NCBI GenBank assembly: GCA_021613335.1
Contig: JAJTWR010000332.1
Location: 477,001-541,000, forward strand
Direction: 5' to 3'
Source: Whitmania pigra
Lineage: Eukaryota; Annelida; Clitellata; Hirudinida; Haemopidae
DNA length: 64,000 nt
Shown: in pieces, positions 1 to 12,852 of the stretch
Layout: the number at the start of each line of letters is the position of its first letter
How positions within the stretch are numbered: the stretch's first letter is position 1
Made by a program: the position numbers and the translations under genes
Notes under the pieces: model-generated
What the model was told of the DNA's origin: nothing
The model's database searches: none
What the model saw: only the letters and a program-made list of their open reading frames with translations

Positions 1-25
1 TTTCCTAATTCTCCAGCTGCACGAC

Positions 26-1072
26 TCAACACGCACAACCGCTGCTGGGCTTGTTGGCTTCCATTTTAAGCGAATTGTTGTTGACCATGTTTCTGCTTCC
101 GAGCAACTGCTGCTTATCCACGGACATTTCGATCCTGGTCATGACTTTCTGCAGAAGGGCATCCACTGCCTTTGAAACATTCTGCCCCGTGGCTGCACTC
201 ATCATGAAATAGGGCATGCTGCACGACTCTGCAAACTTCTTGATCTCTTCTTCCTGGACTTTTGCTCCTTCGAGGTCGATCTTGTTGGCACAGAGGACGA
301 TGTCGGGGGTGTCGCAGTACGCGTGAGTTTGAAGTTGGGTGATCCAGTTTCTCAGGTTCAGGAAGGATTGAGCGTTGGTGACGTCAAACATGAGGAAGAA
401 CCCCATGGCATCTCTGTAGAAGGCAGTTGTCAAACTTCTGTATCTGTGATTGACAAGGTAATCCATCAATGAACATAAGTCAAGGTGTTTTATATCACAT
501 TCTTAAATAATTAAATATTCTGACGCTTATACGCAATATTTTTCAATCAAGTTCAGATAAATTTCAATTTCACCTCTCTTGACCTGCAGTGTCCCACAAC
601 TGGAGATGAATCCTCTGACTTCTTCCAGGAGAACCATCAGACAATGCAGTCTTGTAAATCTATAGTTTAACAGCGCCATCAACAATATTTACTAATTATT
701 TAATTACAAAATTCTATTTAATTAATTCATTTGAATCCGTAAAAATACATTTTTTGAGGCTTCTAAAGTACATAAGGTAAACTTCTAAAATCCTCTTACT
801 AACAATTCTCTTCTCTCTGAAATCAACTCCAACAGTTGATGTGTATTTCCCAGTAAACTGACCATCTGTATACTGGCAAAGAAATGATGTTTTCCCCACA
901 CCAGAATCCCCTGTCATGTACATTTTTCAACATAATTACATTGGTATGAATTAAATGTTCAAAAATTATGAAAAAATTTTGGGCCTAAATATAAGAGAAA
1001 ATTCATCTTACCAAGAGCTAAGAATTTAATCAGAAAGTCATAATCAGCTGTATTTGCACCGCCTGAAGTCAT
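26..1072 (-). CDS. RAB27: Rab27-like small GTPase
   Basis: Complete four-exon gene on the minus strand: 1072-1012, 910-804, 659-574 and 443-26, giving 223 residues (vertebrate Rab27A is about 221). Rab27 controls docking and exocytosis of secretory granules and lysosome-related organelles. The start [20 protein letters not shown] is Rab-like. The P-loop GDSGVGKTS lies at about residues 21-29, [10 protein letters not shown] marks the switch I region, [11 protein letters not shown] the switch II region (about 78-88), and ANKID and SAA are the guanine-binding motifs. The protein ends GCAC, a CXC double-geranylgeranylation signal. The insert between switch I and WDTAGQ ([14 protein letters not shown]) is typical of Rab27 and separates it from Rab3 and Rab8. 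Exon phases join cleanly. The 3' UTR runs off the left edge of the window. Paralogue A or B cannot be assigned. Confidence 0.93.
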
Positions 1073-3498
1073 TGTGCCTTGGAGAGAACTAACGAAAAAA
1101 GAAATTCTGCAAAAATTTGACAGAAATCACATTCAATATGTTATGTAAAATAAATAAATCCATGCCGTAAACACTATTCTGCATAACATAAAATAAAAAG
1201 TAGCATATCGTAAAGCTTCCAGTTTTAACTTAACATAAAGTTGATCTCCAAAGTTTAAAATAATGCAATTTGGATAAATCCTTAAGATAATTAATTCTAC
1301 GCCAATTAATTGTCCATAAGGAATTTTTATCAACAGAACATTTAACGGTTTACATACAAATCGTCGACAAGCTTTGAAGATACGACGACTCAACCAGTCC
1401 TAAATTCCTCTTATGCCGCGAGCTCTGCGTAGGCTTGTTTACAGTTGATAAGTTCGAAGCAAAAATGTTTAAACGCTTAGGAATATGGCTTGATTATGTT
1501 TTATATGCTAACAATAAACAATTATTTTGATGTCGAATACATTACGTGCTAAATTATTGTACACTGAAATTCCATCCAACTTCGGTTGTTTTCAACTTTC
1601 ACCTTTACTAGGATTCGCCGAAAGTAGCTGCCAATTCGATACCTTGCAAGTATTGAATGTTACATCATTCGACACAATATTTATTGCATATCGAGAGAGG
1701 CAAACGCCTAGTTTTATAAAAAGTGAAACTAATATGAAAATAAATCCTAGAACAACTTGTGTGCATCAACAATCAACGTCAGTATGTCGTGGGTCGTCAT
1801 TTTATTGACTCAGTTACACAATTTTTCTGCTGCATCAGAGTATTAGTAATGTTAATACCGCATTAATAATAGCAAGGGATTTATAAACATGGCCATCGTG
1901 AGGGGTGGGGTGGGCATCGTCTCCCAAATCTTAAAGTAATACATTTCATTTACAATCATCTGGGCAGATCAGCCACGGGCCACTGGGCACTTGCCCGACT
2001 GCCCCCTTTCTCAGCGGCCCCTGCATGCAAACATAATAATCTTTACAGCAGTCTTTAAGCAGATTCAGAATCTAAAATAAGAATCTATTGATGACGAAGA
2101 GAAATTAAAATTTCAAAACACTCTGGAAATAGGCCAACACCTCACAATTTTTACAAGCAAACAAAATAATGAAATAGGCTTCAGGTAATGATTTTTAAAA
2201 ATTAGTGGATTAAAATAATGTTAACTATATTTTTTGTAAAAAAAAAGTTATGATTTCCCAAAAACACTTTTTTATCCTCACTTACAAATAAAAAAAAAAG
2301 CTTTTTCTTTTCAATTTTGCATTTAATGAAATCACGACAGATTTCCCTCTTCTGGTCTACAACGCGCCTTTAAAGCATGAGGAGCATCATAATTGAACAG
2401 GGAAGTCCAAATCATCTCAGTTATGCAAAGGACTATAACCAAATAAATAAATATCTGAACAGGGTATGAAAAGGGAAGAGTTTCTCACGCAGACATTAAT
2501 CTCCATAAACTATTACAAATAAATGTTAAGTTGTATAGTAGTAGTACTTTATTAATTAAATGTCTTCACCTTAACTTCATGAGCTCAGGCTACTTGTCGA
2601 GTATCAAGGCCAGAAAGTTCAGTCACTAATCCGAGATTCAGATGAACCTTCAGCTAAAATTGGTGAGTGACTGCCTCTTGCTCTAAAATGTTCTGTTTTG
2701 CAGAATATTGTTAATTCTGGTAGCAATTTGCGAGTTTGTCGTTATGCAATACTAGCAATTACAGTGATTTAATTGAGTTTAAAATATAATGCTTTAAAGT
2801 CTAAATAGTGGTTACATATTACATTATATAATATTAGTTGTTATTTCACGCCGAACGAAGTATTTGTAGCCTACCAATCGCGTTTTCATAATAACTCTTT
2901 TCGTAATGTCTTTTATTTTGGATAATACCCTGTCATTTTAAATGCAAAGCGATTAAATCTGTAAGTTATTATTAGCACATATATTATCTAATTGCTACGC
3001 AGCATCGTAAACCAAAAACACGAAAGCGATCTGCACAATTGTTTATAGATAACATTCACTCGCGGGCCCGATGTCAAGTTAATGGGAGACGCGGTGAGGA
3101 TTTTTTATTTGTAAAGCCATTGGGAAGACTTCCATGTATGTTATGAATACATTTCATCCGGAATGAGCGACATAACCTATCATTTGATTAGTTTGATTCT
3201 TAAGACTTATTCTGATCTGATTTATTGCGAATCTGAATAAATTCTGAGACCATATTTATTTGGCATGCAGAGTGTTTATATAGAGAAATTAATTTTGATG
3301 TAATTCGTCTGCTAAAATTGATCATTTATATGTTGTGACGTAATTAAACCAGACAGCATGCCCTATATAAATGCGTTGAAATAAATACATAAAATGAACA
3401 AAATGGATGAGGTCATTCTACTAAGGTGATGAAAATATTGAAGTAGTCTAATATGATAGCAGGGAATGAAAAGTAGTCAATAGCAACAGCTCAGAAAC
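1073..3498. other. Intergenic region between divergent Rab27 and RalGPS
   Basis: About 2.4 kb separating two divergently transcribed genes, so it probably holds both promoters. It contains a GC-richer patch at about 1900-2030 that looks like worn transposon sequence, and a 53-bp retroposed insertion at 2403-2455. The open frame at 1527-1808 shows no recognisable motif and I do not regard it as a gene. Confidence 0.6.
2403..2455 (+). mobile_element. Ultra-short retroposon copy 1 (LINE/SINE 3' end)
   Basis: A 53-bp insertion ending in an AAATA-type tail and flanked by the 9-bp direct repeat TGAACAGGG (2394-2402 and 2456-2464), the signature of target-primed reverse transcription. The body starts AAGTCC and contains GGACT 25 bases later, so it can fold into a hairpin. 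Near-identical copies lie at 18568-18617 (minus) and 39065-39122 (plus). Confidence 0.75.
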
Positions 3499-5701
3499 AT
3501 GTTCCCCCAAAAGTCATCGGAGTACAGGAGGGAAGGAAGAGGAGGTATATTTGGATCATCTGCCGACAGAGAGAATGTTCGGCCACTCAGCGAAGAGGAT
3601 GACAATGTTTCTGTAGAGGTGAGATGACGATTTAAGTTCAAGCAGTAAATAAGACTTAACTAAAAAATATAATTACTTTGTATGAAGTGAATCTCTATAA
3701 ATTGATTAGTATTTTATTACAAGTTCATGTTATGCAAATTAGCTAATTGCTTCTAGAATGGAGCTTCAGACTCGAGGTTGTCGAGGCAGATGAAGAGCTA
3801 CGATGCTGTGGTGTTTGACGTACTCCGAGTTCCTCCGGATCAGTTTGCTGTTAGTTTGTAATCAATTTAAAATTAATTTTACTTAGCCATTTGCACTTGT
3901 CTGTTTACTTAACTTTTTAATTCATTTTGAAATGTAATGTGGGATAGGATGTAAACGTTTAGAAAATGGCTGGTGAAATGTGTTGATCGGTAATGTAATA
4001 TAGATTGTTATTTTGTGCGATGATTTATCAGAGTCAAATAACAATTATGGACCTCCCAGTCTTCAAAGCCATACAACCAGATGTGAGTTTGTTGTTGGTG
4101 GTTGATGTGAATATTTAATTTTGTGAATTAAATTATTATTCTTCAATTTATTATCAACTTTTTATTTTACATTTACCACGTTACCATAACAGGAGCTCAG
4201 TAGTTGTGCATGGACAAGGAAGGACAAAAACACTCTGGCACCAAATGTTGTTGCTTTCACCTGCAGATTTAATCAGGTAAGGTGATGGTAATGATGATCA
4301 TTTGCAGTTTTCATAAACAAGTAATCTGGCTGTGGAAATTTGTTATGATTATTGTTCATATTGTTGACTATGACAACCTTTATTGGGGTGTCATTGGTGA
4401 TGGTCATTAAGGTGATGATGATGATAGTAATTTTTCATCCAGCTCAACTTTCTTGTCCAAAAAGAGATATTATCAGGAAAAACTGCAAAATCGAGATGTG
4501 AAATTGTCACCCATTTCATAAAAATTGCCAAGGTGGGTTTGATAAAATGTTAAAAGTATTACTTGTGACAAAGGTTTAAAAGTTTAAATCCAATACAATA
4601 TTTTCTAGAAACTGCTGGAGCTGAATAATCTACACTCTGTCATGGCTGTTCTGTCTGCTTTGCAGAGTGCAGCCATTTTTAGACTATCAAAGACTTGGGC
4701 AGTTAGTTTGACAAGTTTTCTCTGGAAATAATTTTATTTTTAACATGAGTATTAAGTTGATGGTTGCTTAGAGTTGATCATTTTGTGTATGAATCTAAAA
4801 GTTAATTTCTAAGTGAGTAATTAGTAAAGTAATGCTTGTTTACATAACATCTGGCCTTAATCATCGTTTGAATTGTTCATGTTATCTCATCATTTCAAAA
4901 ATGGTGCATTTGCTGATTGTATACTTAAAGTAATGAGTTCACTATTAACTGCTGCAACACTGGCATTCGAGATAAGAGCATGTTTATGTCAGTTTGTGTT
5001 CTAATTCATATACTATGTATTGTTTCATGAAAAGAGTTTTGTTTGTTCTGGCATTAATTATTAGTATTATTTATTATTAAGCATAAAATAAGTTTAAATT
5101 TTGGCAGTATTCGTAAGATTTTATGCTTGCTAGTAATTTAATTCTTTTAGGTCGAGATTGTTTGTATAACACTAACAGTATTTAATTAACATAATTGTAT
5201 TTAATAATTAACAACATGGATAAATAATTAACATATGTGATTGTTATCAGTTAATTTTAAATTGACTCCTGCAATTCTCAGCTTCTCCCGCGAAAGGACA
5301 AGTCGACCTTCGAACGCATGTCGGATCTTTTCAGCGAGGCAAACAACAGGCAGAAACTCAGAGATTACATGGGCTCTGTCAAGCTGCCTTGCATTCCTTA
5401 TTTAGGTTCGCTTTTAAACTGATTTAAACTTCATTGGAAAGAATTACTGTGAACATTGTTATGCTTTGGTAATTCGTGCTTTCAATATTTTGCTTGAATC
5501 TTAGCATCTCTTGAAGTGTTGCATAACATTGGTAGAGTTGATGTTTTAAAAAGCCTGATTGTTAGTCATATTTTCACAACTTGAGTTTAACAATTTAAAA
5601 ATATTGTGATGTGGTTAATAAAAAGGACTTTAATGAAATGATTTTCAAATTTTAATAATAATAATAATAATAATATACTAATAATGATAATAATAATAAT
5701 A

Positions 5702-5737
<36 letters not shown>

Positions 5738-8322
5738 GAATGAGATTTTTTAAAATTAATAAAGTTTTATTTTTGGAAGAACAATTTCTAAGTCATTAGA
5801 ATAATTATTAAAGTTTATCATATGAAATGTTTTATTTAATAGATGGATTGCATACTTCTAATTATTGGTTCTAATGAATTCAAGACATCCAAGTTTATGT
5901 TATTCTTTCACCTCCACAGGTTGCTATCTGACAGACATAGTTTACATCGATGTTGCACACCCTCATTCGGGAGGCCTGGAATCCGAACCGCGTCGAAATA
6001 AAATGAACAACATTTTGCGGGTCATATCCGAGTTTCAACAGTCCTCTTATGGTGAGTCGACCTTTTTTGGTGTTTTTCTTATGTTCTATCGACCTTTCAG
6101 ATGTTCAGGTGATCAGAAACTAACATCTGAAAAGTTTCTCAATGCTCTCTAAGAATGTGATTTGAAAGGCATAATTTCATAATTCTTATTCTTACATCTA
6201 GAATAATTGTCTTTTCAATACATTTTAAGACCATTAATTATGCCATTAATATAGTTATATATCACCTCATATTGTATACATGTTGCAGATAACCTACCTG
6301 TATATGACCATATCCAAAATTATCTCAATTCTGTCAGATACATCGAAGAACTTCAAAAATTTGTTGAGGATGACAACTATCGGTTTGTTATGAATTGACT
6401 TGAAACAGTGAGCCATTGGTGCTGATAGTTGTGAACCTTTTTTGGTTTTTGAATATTTATGTTGATTTACGTGGTCTTTAGTTTTTGTTTTAGTTCATTT
6501 AAAATTTTGAACAATTTTTTTTACAATTCTTTGGATGACTTTTGTAAAATGTTGTTGATTTGGATTACATTTATTGTAGATTGTCTTTAGAGATAGAACC
6601 AAACCCAGACACGTGCCAGAGTTCTTCCGATCAAAAATTCCAGAGTTCGCCGAACCTCCGCGAGGCCGGTTCGAGCTTGGAAGATGCCGGTGCGGTAGCT
6701 TCGGTCGCAGCCTCCGACGTGGCATCTGTAGGTAGCACTTCCGGGGGAATCTTGAAAAGGCACAAGCACTCTCTGTCCAGTGGAAGCAACAAGATTATCA
6801 AGTTGGTATACCACGCAAGAGGGAATATTATTATTACATGATCTGCAAATTAATGTGATTATTTGTGCACTTTCAGCCCTCCATTGTGCGATACCCTTTC
6901 AAACTCTGCCATCAGGCACCTTCTCGATGATAGCGTTCTGGAGCCTTCTCCGTGAGAGGACATTTGCAAGACTCGAGGTTGTCTTCAGGTGGTGGTGGAT
7001 TTGCAATGTTTTTTTTAACTGAATCTATCATTGCCTTTCATATCATTACATGAACAAGCATTTGTAGCAAATGTTTCAAGATATTGGATATTAAACAAAT
7101 AATGACTGTATGTGGTCTTCAGGTGACAGTGTTGTGGACGGATTGTCAGTCGAAGACAAGAACATCCCTGGGTTTTTTTCGTAAGCTTTCACTTACTAAT
7201 TATAGCAGCATGCCAAATGCTAATAGATGCTTGTATTGATTAGGAAATCAACTGCTGATGACAAGAAGGTGGAATTGTACAAAGCCGAATATGATTACGA
7301 AGGTTGCCTCAAGAGGAAGGTGCTGCTTAAAAATGGAAAGAAACCCTCGGTAGGCCTTGAAAAGATGATTTTCCTATCGAATGATGATGCCGATAGTTAC
7401 GTGCTTTGAAGTTATAAATAGTACAGATGTTTCCTAGTTTACAAAATTGACGAAATTAAAACGGATGCAATACCAAGAAGTCGAGAATTAATTACTTGTT
7501 TAATTATATTTAACCAGGTGTCCTCTTGGACGAGGTACTGGGTAGGTTTGTGGAGGTCGATGCTCGTCTACTTTCCAGCCAGGTGTCTCAGAGGAACAAC
7601 CAGAGAGTCTGTGAGTCGATTCGATAACTCATCTCACTTTTTGTAACAACGATGTTAATATTATTAATTTAATGAAATTACTACTAGCAATTGGTATCTA
7701 TGGAGGCTGCTGAGAAGTAGTTAAACAAGAATTACTTGGATGTGACTAATCATAATAGATTAAATCCTTGGTGACAATGAGCATATGCATGCCTTCAAAA
7801 ATATTGAGAATATTGGGAAAATATGAATGAGATGGTGCCTAATAAATATTTGACTTTAGTTTAAGGATGACCCCTGTAAGATGTCGCCCATGGTTGGCTG
7901 CATGGTTGTTTTGAGCGACGACGGGTCGATCAAGCACGACACTTTCACGATAACCGACCCCAACAAGGGCAACATTTATAAGTTCAAAACCCTCGACGAA
8001 AAGCCTGCTCTGGAGTGGTGTCGACATCTTGATAAGGCATCCAGATGCACTGATTCAAAGGTTGGACCAACTTCACACTGTTGCAACCTTCATTTTAACG
8101 TGAAGATTTTTATGCAAGGATAATTAGTAATAATAATTATCTGCTAAATGTGGGTCAAATGTTTGTTATATATTTAAATGAATAATTAATAATAAGTAGT
8201 TCTTTTCAATTTTTTTAACTATTAATAATTATGCACATCTATACTATTGATTTCTGTTTAGTCCCTCAAATACTCACATTATTATTTGTCAGCCTCTTGG
8301 AAATCTGATAAGCTTCGAGTGA
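3499..8322 (+). CDS. RALGPS: RalGPS-like Ral guanine nucleotide exchange factor
   Basis: Sixteen exons: 3499-3618, 3757-3849, 4032-4082, 4193-4276, 4443-4532, 4609-4701, 5282-5405, 5920-6051, 6289-6382, 6580-6801, 6877-6951, 7130-7180, 7244-7349, 7518-7610, 7860-8060, 8293-8322; 552 residues, against about 557 in human RALGPS1. An N-terminal CDC25/RasGEF domain (about residues 50-290) shows [58 protein letters not shown] and [20 protein letters not shown] domain (about 415-545) shows [16 protein letters not shown] and EWCRHLDKA, and the protein ends PLGNLISFE as in RalGPS. The family activates RalA/B at membranes, the PH domain supplying targeting. The usual SH3-binding PxxP motif is not evident in the linker. 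Two junctions (donor at 6802, acceptor at 7129) were chosen by phase and carry more uncertainty. Confidence 0.95.
5653..5734 (+). repeat. (AAT)n microsatellite in RalGPS intron 7
   Basis: About 80 bp of slightly interrupted AAT repeats inside the intron between exons 7 and 8. Confidence 0.9.
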
Positions 8323-10540
8323 TGAGAAGGACTAAACTATGATAATGAACTAAACCATTGATAAGGAAAGAAATGAAGGTATTACAAAAGATGCTGGATT
8401 CTTTCTCTGCTCCTCGTCGCATCACCCCTGCTATTGGTCGGAACATCGCATGCTTAAAACAATGAATGCATGGAACATGCAACTTACCAGTTGTCATGCA
8501 TAACATTACCATCTCATTATATTGTTGCTTTGTTAGAGCCAAAAGAATTATAATCTTGCCAGGATTGATGTGCTTAGCCTCATTGTTGTTGTTGTTATTG
8601 AGTGACCTCATTAAAATGTTATCCTACATTGCATGGATGTAATCTGGCTTCATTGCATCATTCTGACAAGTGTAGTTTCACATCATTAAGTCATTAGTAA
8701 CGTTGTACTGATTGTTTAAATTTTGCAGTTGCAGAAATAGTTAAACTCAATTTTCATGCTTGTCAAAATGACATTACGTCATGGCCATATTTTTGATTTT
8801 TTTATGAATCTTCATTTCATACTTATCAATTTCCATTGGTGCTTCTGGTTGGAACATCTATGATGTCGTAACGTTATTTAATTATAGTAGTGCCATGACA
8901 TCATCTCGAACAATAAGATTTTTGTCAAGAAACACTTAACAATTTAAATAGTCAACAATCACAACATGATATTCCACATTGATATTCTAAAACATCATCT
9001 TCAGCCATTTTGTTGCTAGAAATCGTTACATTTAAGGTAGCTGTAGCAGTTTGGTCGTGAACTTCTCGCTTGTTTCTATTAGAAACTGTTGACCATGCAA
9101 CATTTATTTGTGAGGATCATTTAAAAGTCTGTTACTGGTGAAACATCTCAGTTGATTTTAAATCTTAAACAATATTGTTGTTGCTGTTAAAGTATTATTC
9201 ATTTAATTTGTTGCTAAACCAAGTTGTAAGTCAGCTTCAGAGTTATTGTGGTACATAAATTCCCAGTGGTTGTACAAGATGTAAGCTTCTCCATACATGG
9301 TTATTACATGCCTCTAATTTGCAGTTTTTTTGTTTGCTTTTTAGACTTCAGAGTTTTAGCATCTTAAACGATTGCAGAAGATTCAACATTGTTATTGCTG
9401 GTTGATTGAGTAAACCTTTTTAGTTTTTGCAAAAGTTGTTGCCATCATCAAGCTCTATGTCATCTGCACATGGCTTTGGTGTCATTTAAGTATTTTTAAG
9501 TTATAACTTGGTATGTGCCCTTGGATAATTTGTCCATTCATTATTTTTGGTTGCTCATATTGTTCGTACAAGCTTTCAATATCCATAATTATTGCTTCTC
9601 GATATTATCATGACACCTCTCGATGTAACTTGATTATCATTATCATCATCATCATCATCATTATCGTCATCATTATCATTATCATCATCATCATTATCAT
9701 TATCATCATCATCATCATCATTATCCGTAATGCGGCGACACATTCAATTTTGTTCTTAAACCAGAATCAATTGTAAGCATCTTTTAAAAATAGTTGGTTT
9801 TGGCACTGATGCTTTTGGAGCCATTTTCTTGGGGGTCTTATTGCAACAAAATCAGGTCTGTCACAAGATGATGTCACAAATTTGATGTTGCTTCAAAATT
9901 CGTGATGTTATTGCTTCGAGTGATGCGTGCATCCTTTGGATCTGAACATCAAAAGACTTGTGGATCAAAATTAAATTGCCAATTAACAGATAGTAAATGG
10001 TTATTAATTTATGGTAAACTGTCATCATCATCATCGTCATCGACTAAAGTTCAGCGAAATTGCATTTCAATTTCTTGCATTCTGTTTTATATTTTATTCA
10101 TTTTGTCTATTAATGTATTTGGTTGTTTCAATATGTTTATTTGTAATTTTGTTTTCATGGTTGTTTTAAGATTTCAAATTTAAATTCCAGTGCTAATGTC
10201 ATCTAAGAGCTACATTATTTGGTTGGTGTTATATAAAGATTTTATGACATCTCTCTGTTCATATTTCATCTCTTTTACTAAGTAGACCCGTATTTCCTGT
10301 TTTATTGGTTGCCTTATGTTGTCTCAAACTCTGTATCCATTATCCAAGTGTTTCGTTAGTCAACTTACTTCCTCATGAGTTTGCCTCGGTTATGATTTTA
10401 TATTGCGTTTCTTATTATTATTTATTTCTTATTTTCATTATTTTAGTATTATTATTATTATTGTTGTTATTATTATTATTATTACTATTATTATCATTTA
10501 TTATGTTCAACGAAAAAAATCTCTCATTACAAAATGTCGA
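8323..10540. other. Intergenic region downstream of RalGPS
   Basis: A+T-rich sequence with no coding region I can support. It holds an ATC/ATT trinucleotide array at about 9632-9726 and a smaller CATCAT patch near 10022-10040. Open frames here are low-complexity readings of these arrays. Confidence 0.6.
9632..9726 (+). repeat. (ATC/ATT)n microsatellite
   Basis: Interspersed ATC and ATT triplets over about 95 bp; the source of an artefactual poly-isoleucine reading frame. Confidence 0.9.
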
Positions 10541-10544
10541 GGTT

Positions 10545-10940
10545 AAAGTTCGAATTCAGGAACCCTGCCAAAGAAATTCAACTCAATATTTTTCTTAGAA
10601 TTACTGCTTTTCCAAGAAAAGCTATTTTCTGGGACATGTTGCCAAAAGTTTTCTTGGGGTCATCTTTAGGTTGTCAGAGTAATTCAGAGACTGCTTTGCT
10701 CCGAGGCACCTACCACTATTGGTATAATTTTTATTCCACATTCTTTGTATTTCGGTCTTTGAAATTCAGTTTTTCCATTTCTTTCTGTATTACATTCAGG
10801 TCATCAGGAATTGATATTTCTATTATTATGTATATTTTCTCTTGCTTGTCGAGGATGATAATATCTGGTCTATTTGCTAGAATTGCTCTATCTATGGTTA
10901 TAGTTTTGTCTCATGATATTGATACTTTTCCCAGATTTAT
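10545..10940 (-). pseudogene. Non-LTR retrotransposon ORF C-terminal fragment
   Basis: Reading the minus strand from about 10917 gives DKTITIDRAILANRPDIIIL followed by an IEISIPDD-like segment, then after gaps IAFLGKAVILRKIL near 10600. This order (TI.ANRPDI, ID/E..IP.D, KTA.LG.S.I.RK.L) is a recurrent C-terminal module of non-LTR retrotransposon-derived proteins. Frames change between the blocks and the element is truncated, so this is a dead fragment. The family assignment rests on motif memory and is moderate. Confidence 0.6.
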
Positions 10941-11394
10941 GTAACAGGTGTTTAAAGAACTTTGTCTATTCCAAAATGTTTGAAAATTTTGGTCAAAGTC
11001 TTTATTATTATTATTTTCCCCATGTTTACTTTATGCAAACAAAGCCAACAAATAACCTTGACAGCATATTTTTTTTTACTTGTAGTTTTTCATGACTGAC
11101 TACTGTGGCTTGTTTTAGATTTCCAGTTTATGAAATTTCATTCAGTTTTAATTTCAACCAACATTGGTTTCATTTAATATTTTGTTGAAGATTGAAGTTA
11201 ATGATTCTTTGACAAACAAATAAGCGTTCGTAAAATGGCATTGCACAGAGAGATCTGCCTCAATATTCACGTGTTAGCCGCTCTTTGGAGTGGTTTTTAG
11301 AAGAGGGCGTTGTTTAATTTCTCAAATTTGAGTTGCGAACCGCCATACCGCACTACTGTGGACTTAAAGTTTTTAATCTTCATTTTCATCAAGT

Positions 11395-12308
11395 TTTTTG
11401 GCCGTAGGATTTGCCGCCCCTCCCTCCTCCTTGACAGTTAATAATTTGTTAACCTTCAAAATTTCAAAAAGCTCTCAAATATTTATTTTCATGGAATTAT
11501 AATCAAATTCAAAATTTAAAAACAAACTTTACGCGCTTTTCTTTCCGCAAAATTTGTTTTATAAGTCTCTAAATTCAGTCCATTAGTGGCAGAATCCTCA
11601 CGATGGTATGTCTGTATGAGACTCAAAAGTTGAAAAGGTTCATCAATGTCATCGCTTCCTGAAGCTTCCATAAAATACCTCAATTTCTTCCTCTCGGCAA
11701 AGAACTCTTCCTTCTCTATGTGTTCATCAACTAAGCCAGACTGACACTCATAATTATCAACAAACAGGTTTGATGGTGTGAAAAGGGCGTATTTATTTGC
11801 AAGGTCATGAACTCGCTGAAATCTGCCAGATATTTCCTTAGTCAACCTGTCGATGACACACAGCGCTTCGCGTCTCAACTCATCATCAAATCCCACTGCA
11901 GCGTCAGTCATTCCTTCACCATCCATTCGTTTTTTTTTTTTTTTGCGGATTCGACGCTCCATGCTTATTCCCATTTCAGAGCAGATTCTTTTGGATTCGT
12001 TTATTGCACTGTCCACCATCTTTTCTGTTCTCAAGAAGTCAACCACTCAATGCTGTGATATTGATAGAACTTTACTAAAGATCCATCTGTTTTGCCTGAA
12101 GATGCTTCTGGGCATCATTGAATTCTGGAAGAACAGATTTCCAAAGGTTCAGAAACAAAAGAAATCAAAACGATAGTATCGAGTCGAAAATTAATCTGAT
12201 CTTGTGGTTGCAATTTCTCCTCCTCCCGTCAGCTGTTCTCGTCCATTTTTTATATTTTTTAGTTTTACGTACTCCCTCAAAATGCCGCCCCTTGATACGC
12301 CTCTGATA
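11395..12308 (-). mobile_element. hAT-type transposon relic, copy 1
   Basis: A degenerate hAT element read on the minus strand. Its right edge reads (minus) CAGAGGCGTATCAAGGGGC, a hAT-like terminal sequence, followed by a GCATTTTGAGGGAGT segment shared with the relics at 19955-21028 and 56868-58213. The left side carries TTTGCCGCCCC and a run shared with the second relic (CGCTTTTCTTTCCGCAAA). An open frame of 176 codons at 12046-11516 encodes MDSAINE.., RIRKKKK, RVHDLANKYA and EKEEFFAERKKLRYF, resembling the mid part of hAT/ZMYM-type transposases. The C-terminal dimerisation region is missing, so it should be inactive. Confidence 0.7.
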
Positions 12309-12852
12309 GTACTTGTCTTTGTAACAAAGAAAAAAATATGTTTTTTCGATACCAATACTTTTGGCAACACTTTTTCCATTCCAAGAACCAAGGCGCCATG
12401 CAAATGAGCTTATTATTTTTCTTTCTATTCTTCATCTTGTTATTATTAATATTTTTTTCAATTTTTCATTACTCCAGCATACCACACATAATGTTTAAGA
12501 AATCTAAATTGTTAATTATTTTGGTCCTCACATGGGTCTGGGAAATCCCGTCAGACCGAAAAGAAAAAACTTCATAAAATCGTTCCTATCAATTCATGTC
12601 TATGTAACAAAGATGACATATCCAATCATCTTCAAATATTTCTCTCGTTAAATATTTTTTCTATTACTGAAGTCAGAAATAAACCTGTAAAACATTTTAG
12701 AAGACCCAGAGGTGACTGCAATTTTGGCAAGTTATTGAATGAGGTCGATTGTCATTGGGAGCTGCTAAATGTTTCAAATTAGTTTACAAATGGCTAATGT
12801 CATGAGGTGATCAAAATAACATCCATTTTCTGTCTAGATTATTAAAATAATT
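12309..12852. other. Short intergenic region
   Basis: A+T-rich sequence between the hAT relic and the 3' end of the iduronidase gene. It presumably includes the iduronidase 3' UTR; no further gene is visible. Confidence 0.6.

Noticed and set aside
1527..1808. 93-codon plus-strand open frame near the Rab27 promoter
   Set aside because: No motif, A+T-rich composition like its surroundings, no supporting splice or regulatory context.
9513..11095. Several plus-strand open frames of 60-136 codons
   Set aside because: They are low-complexity or antisense to the LINE-like fragment; the meaningful reading is on the minus strand.
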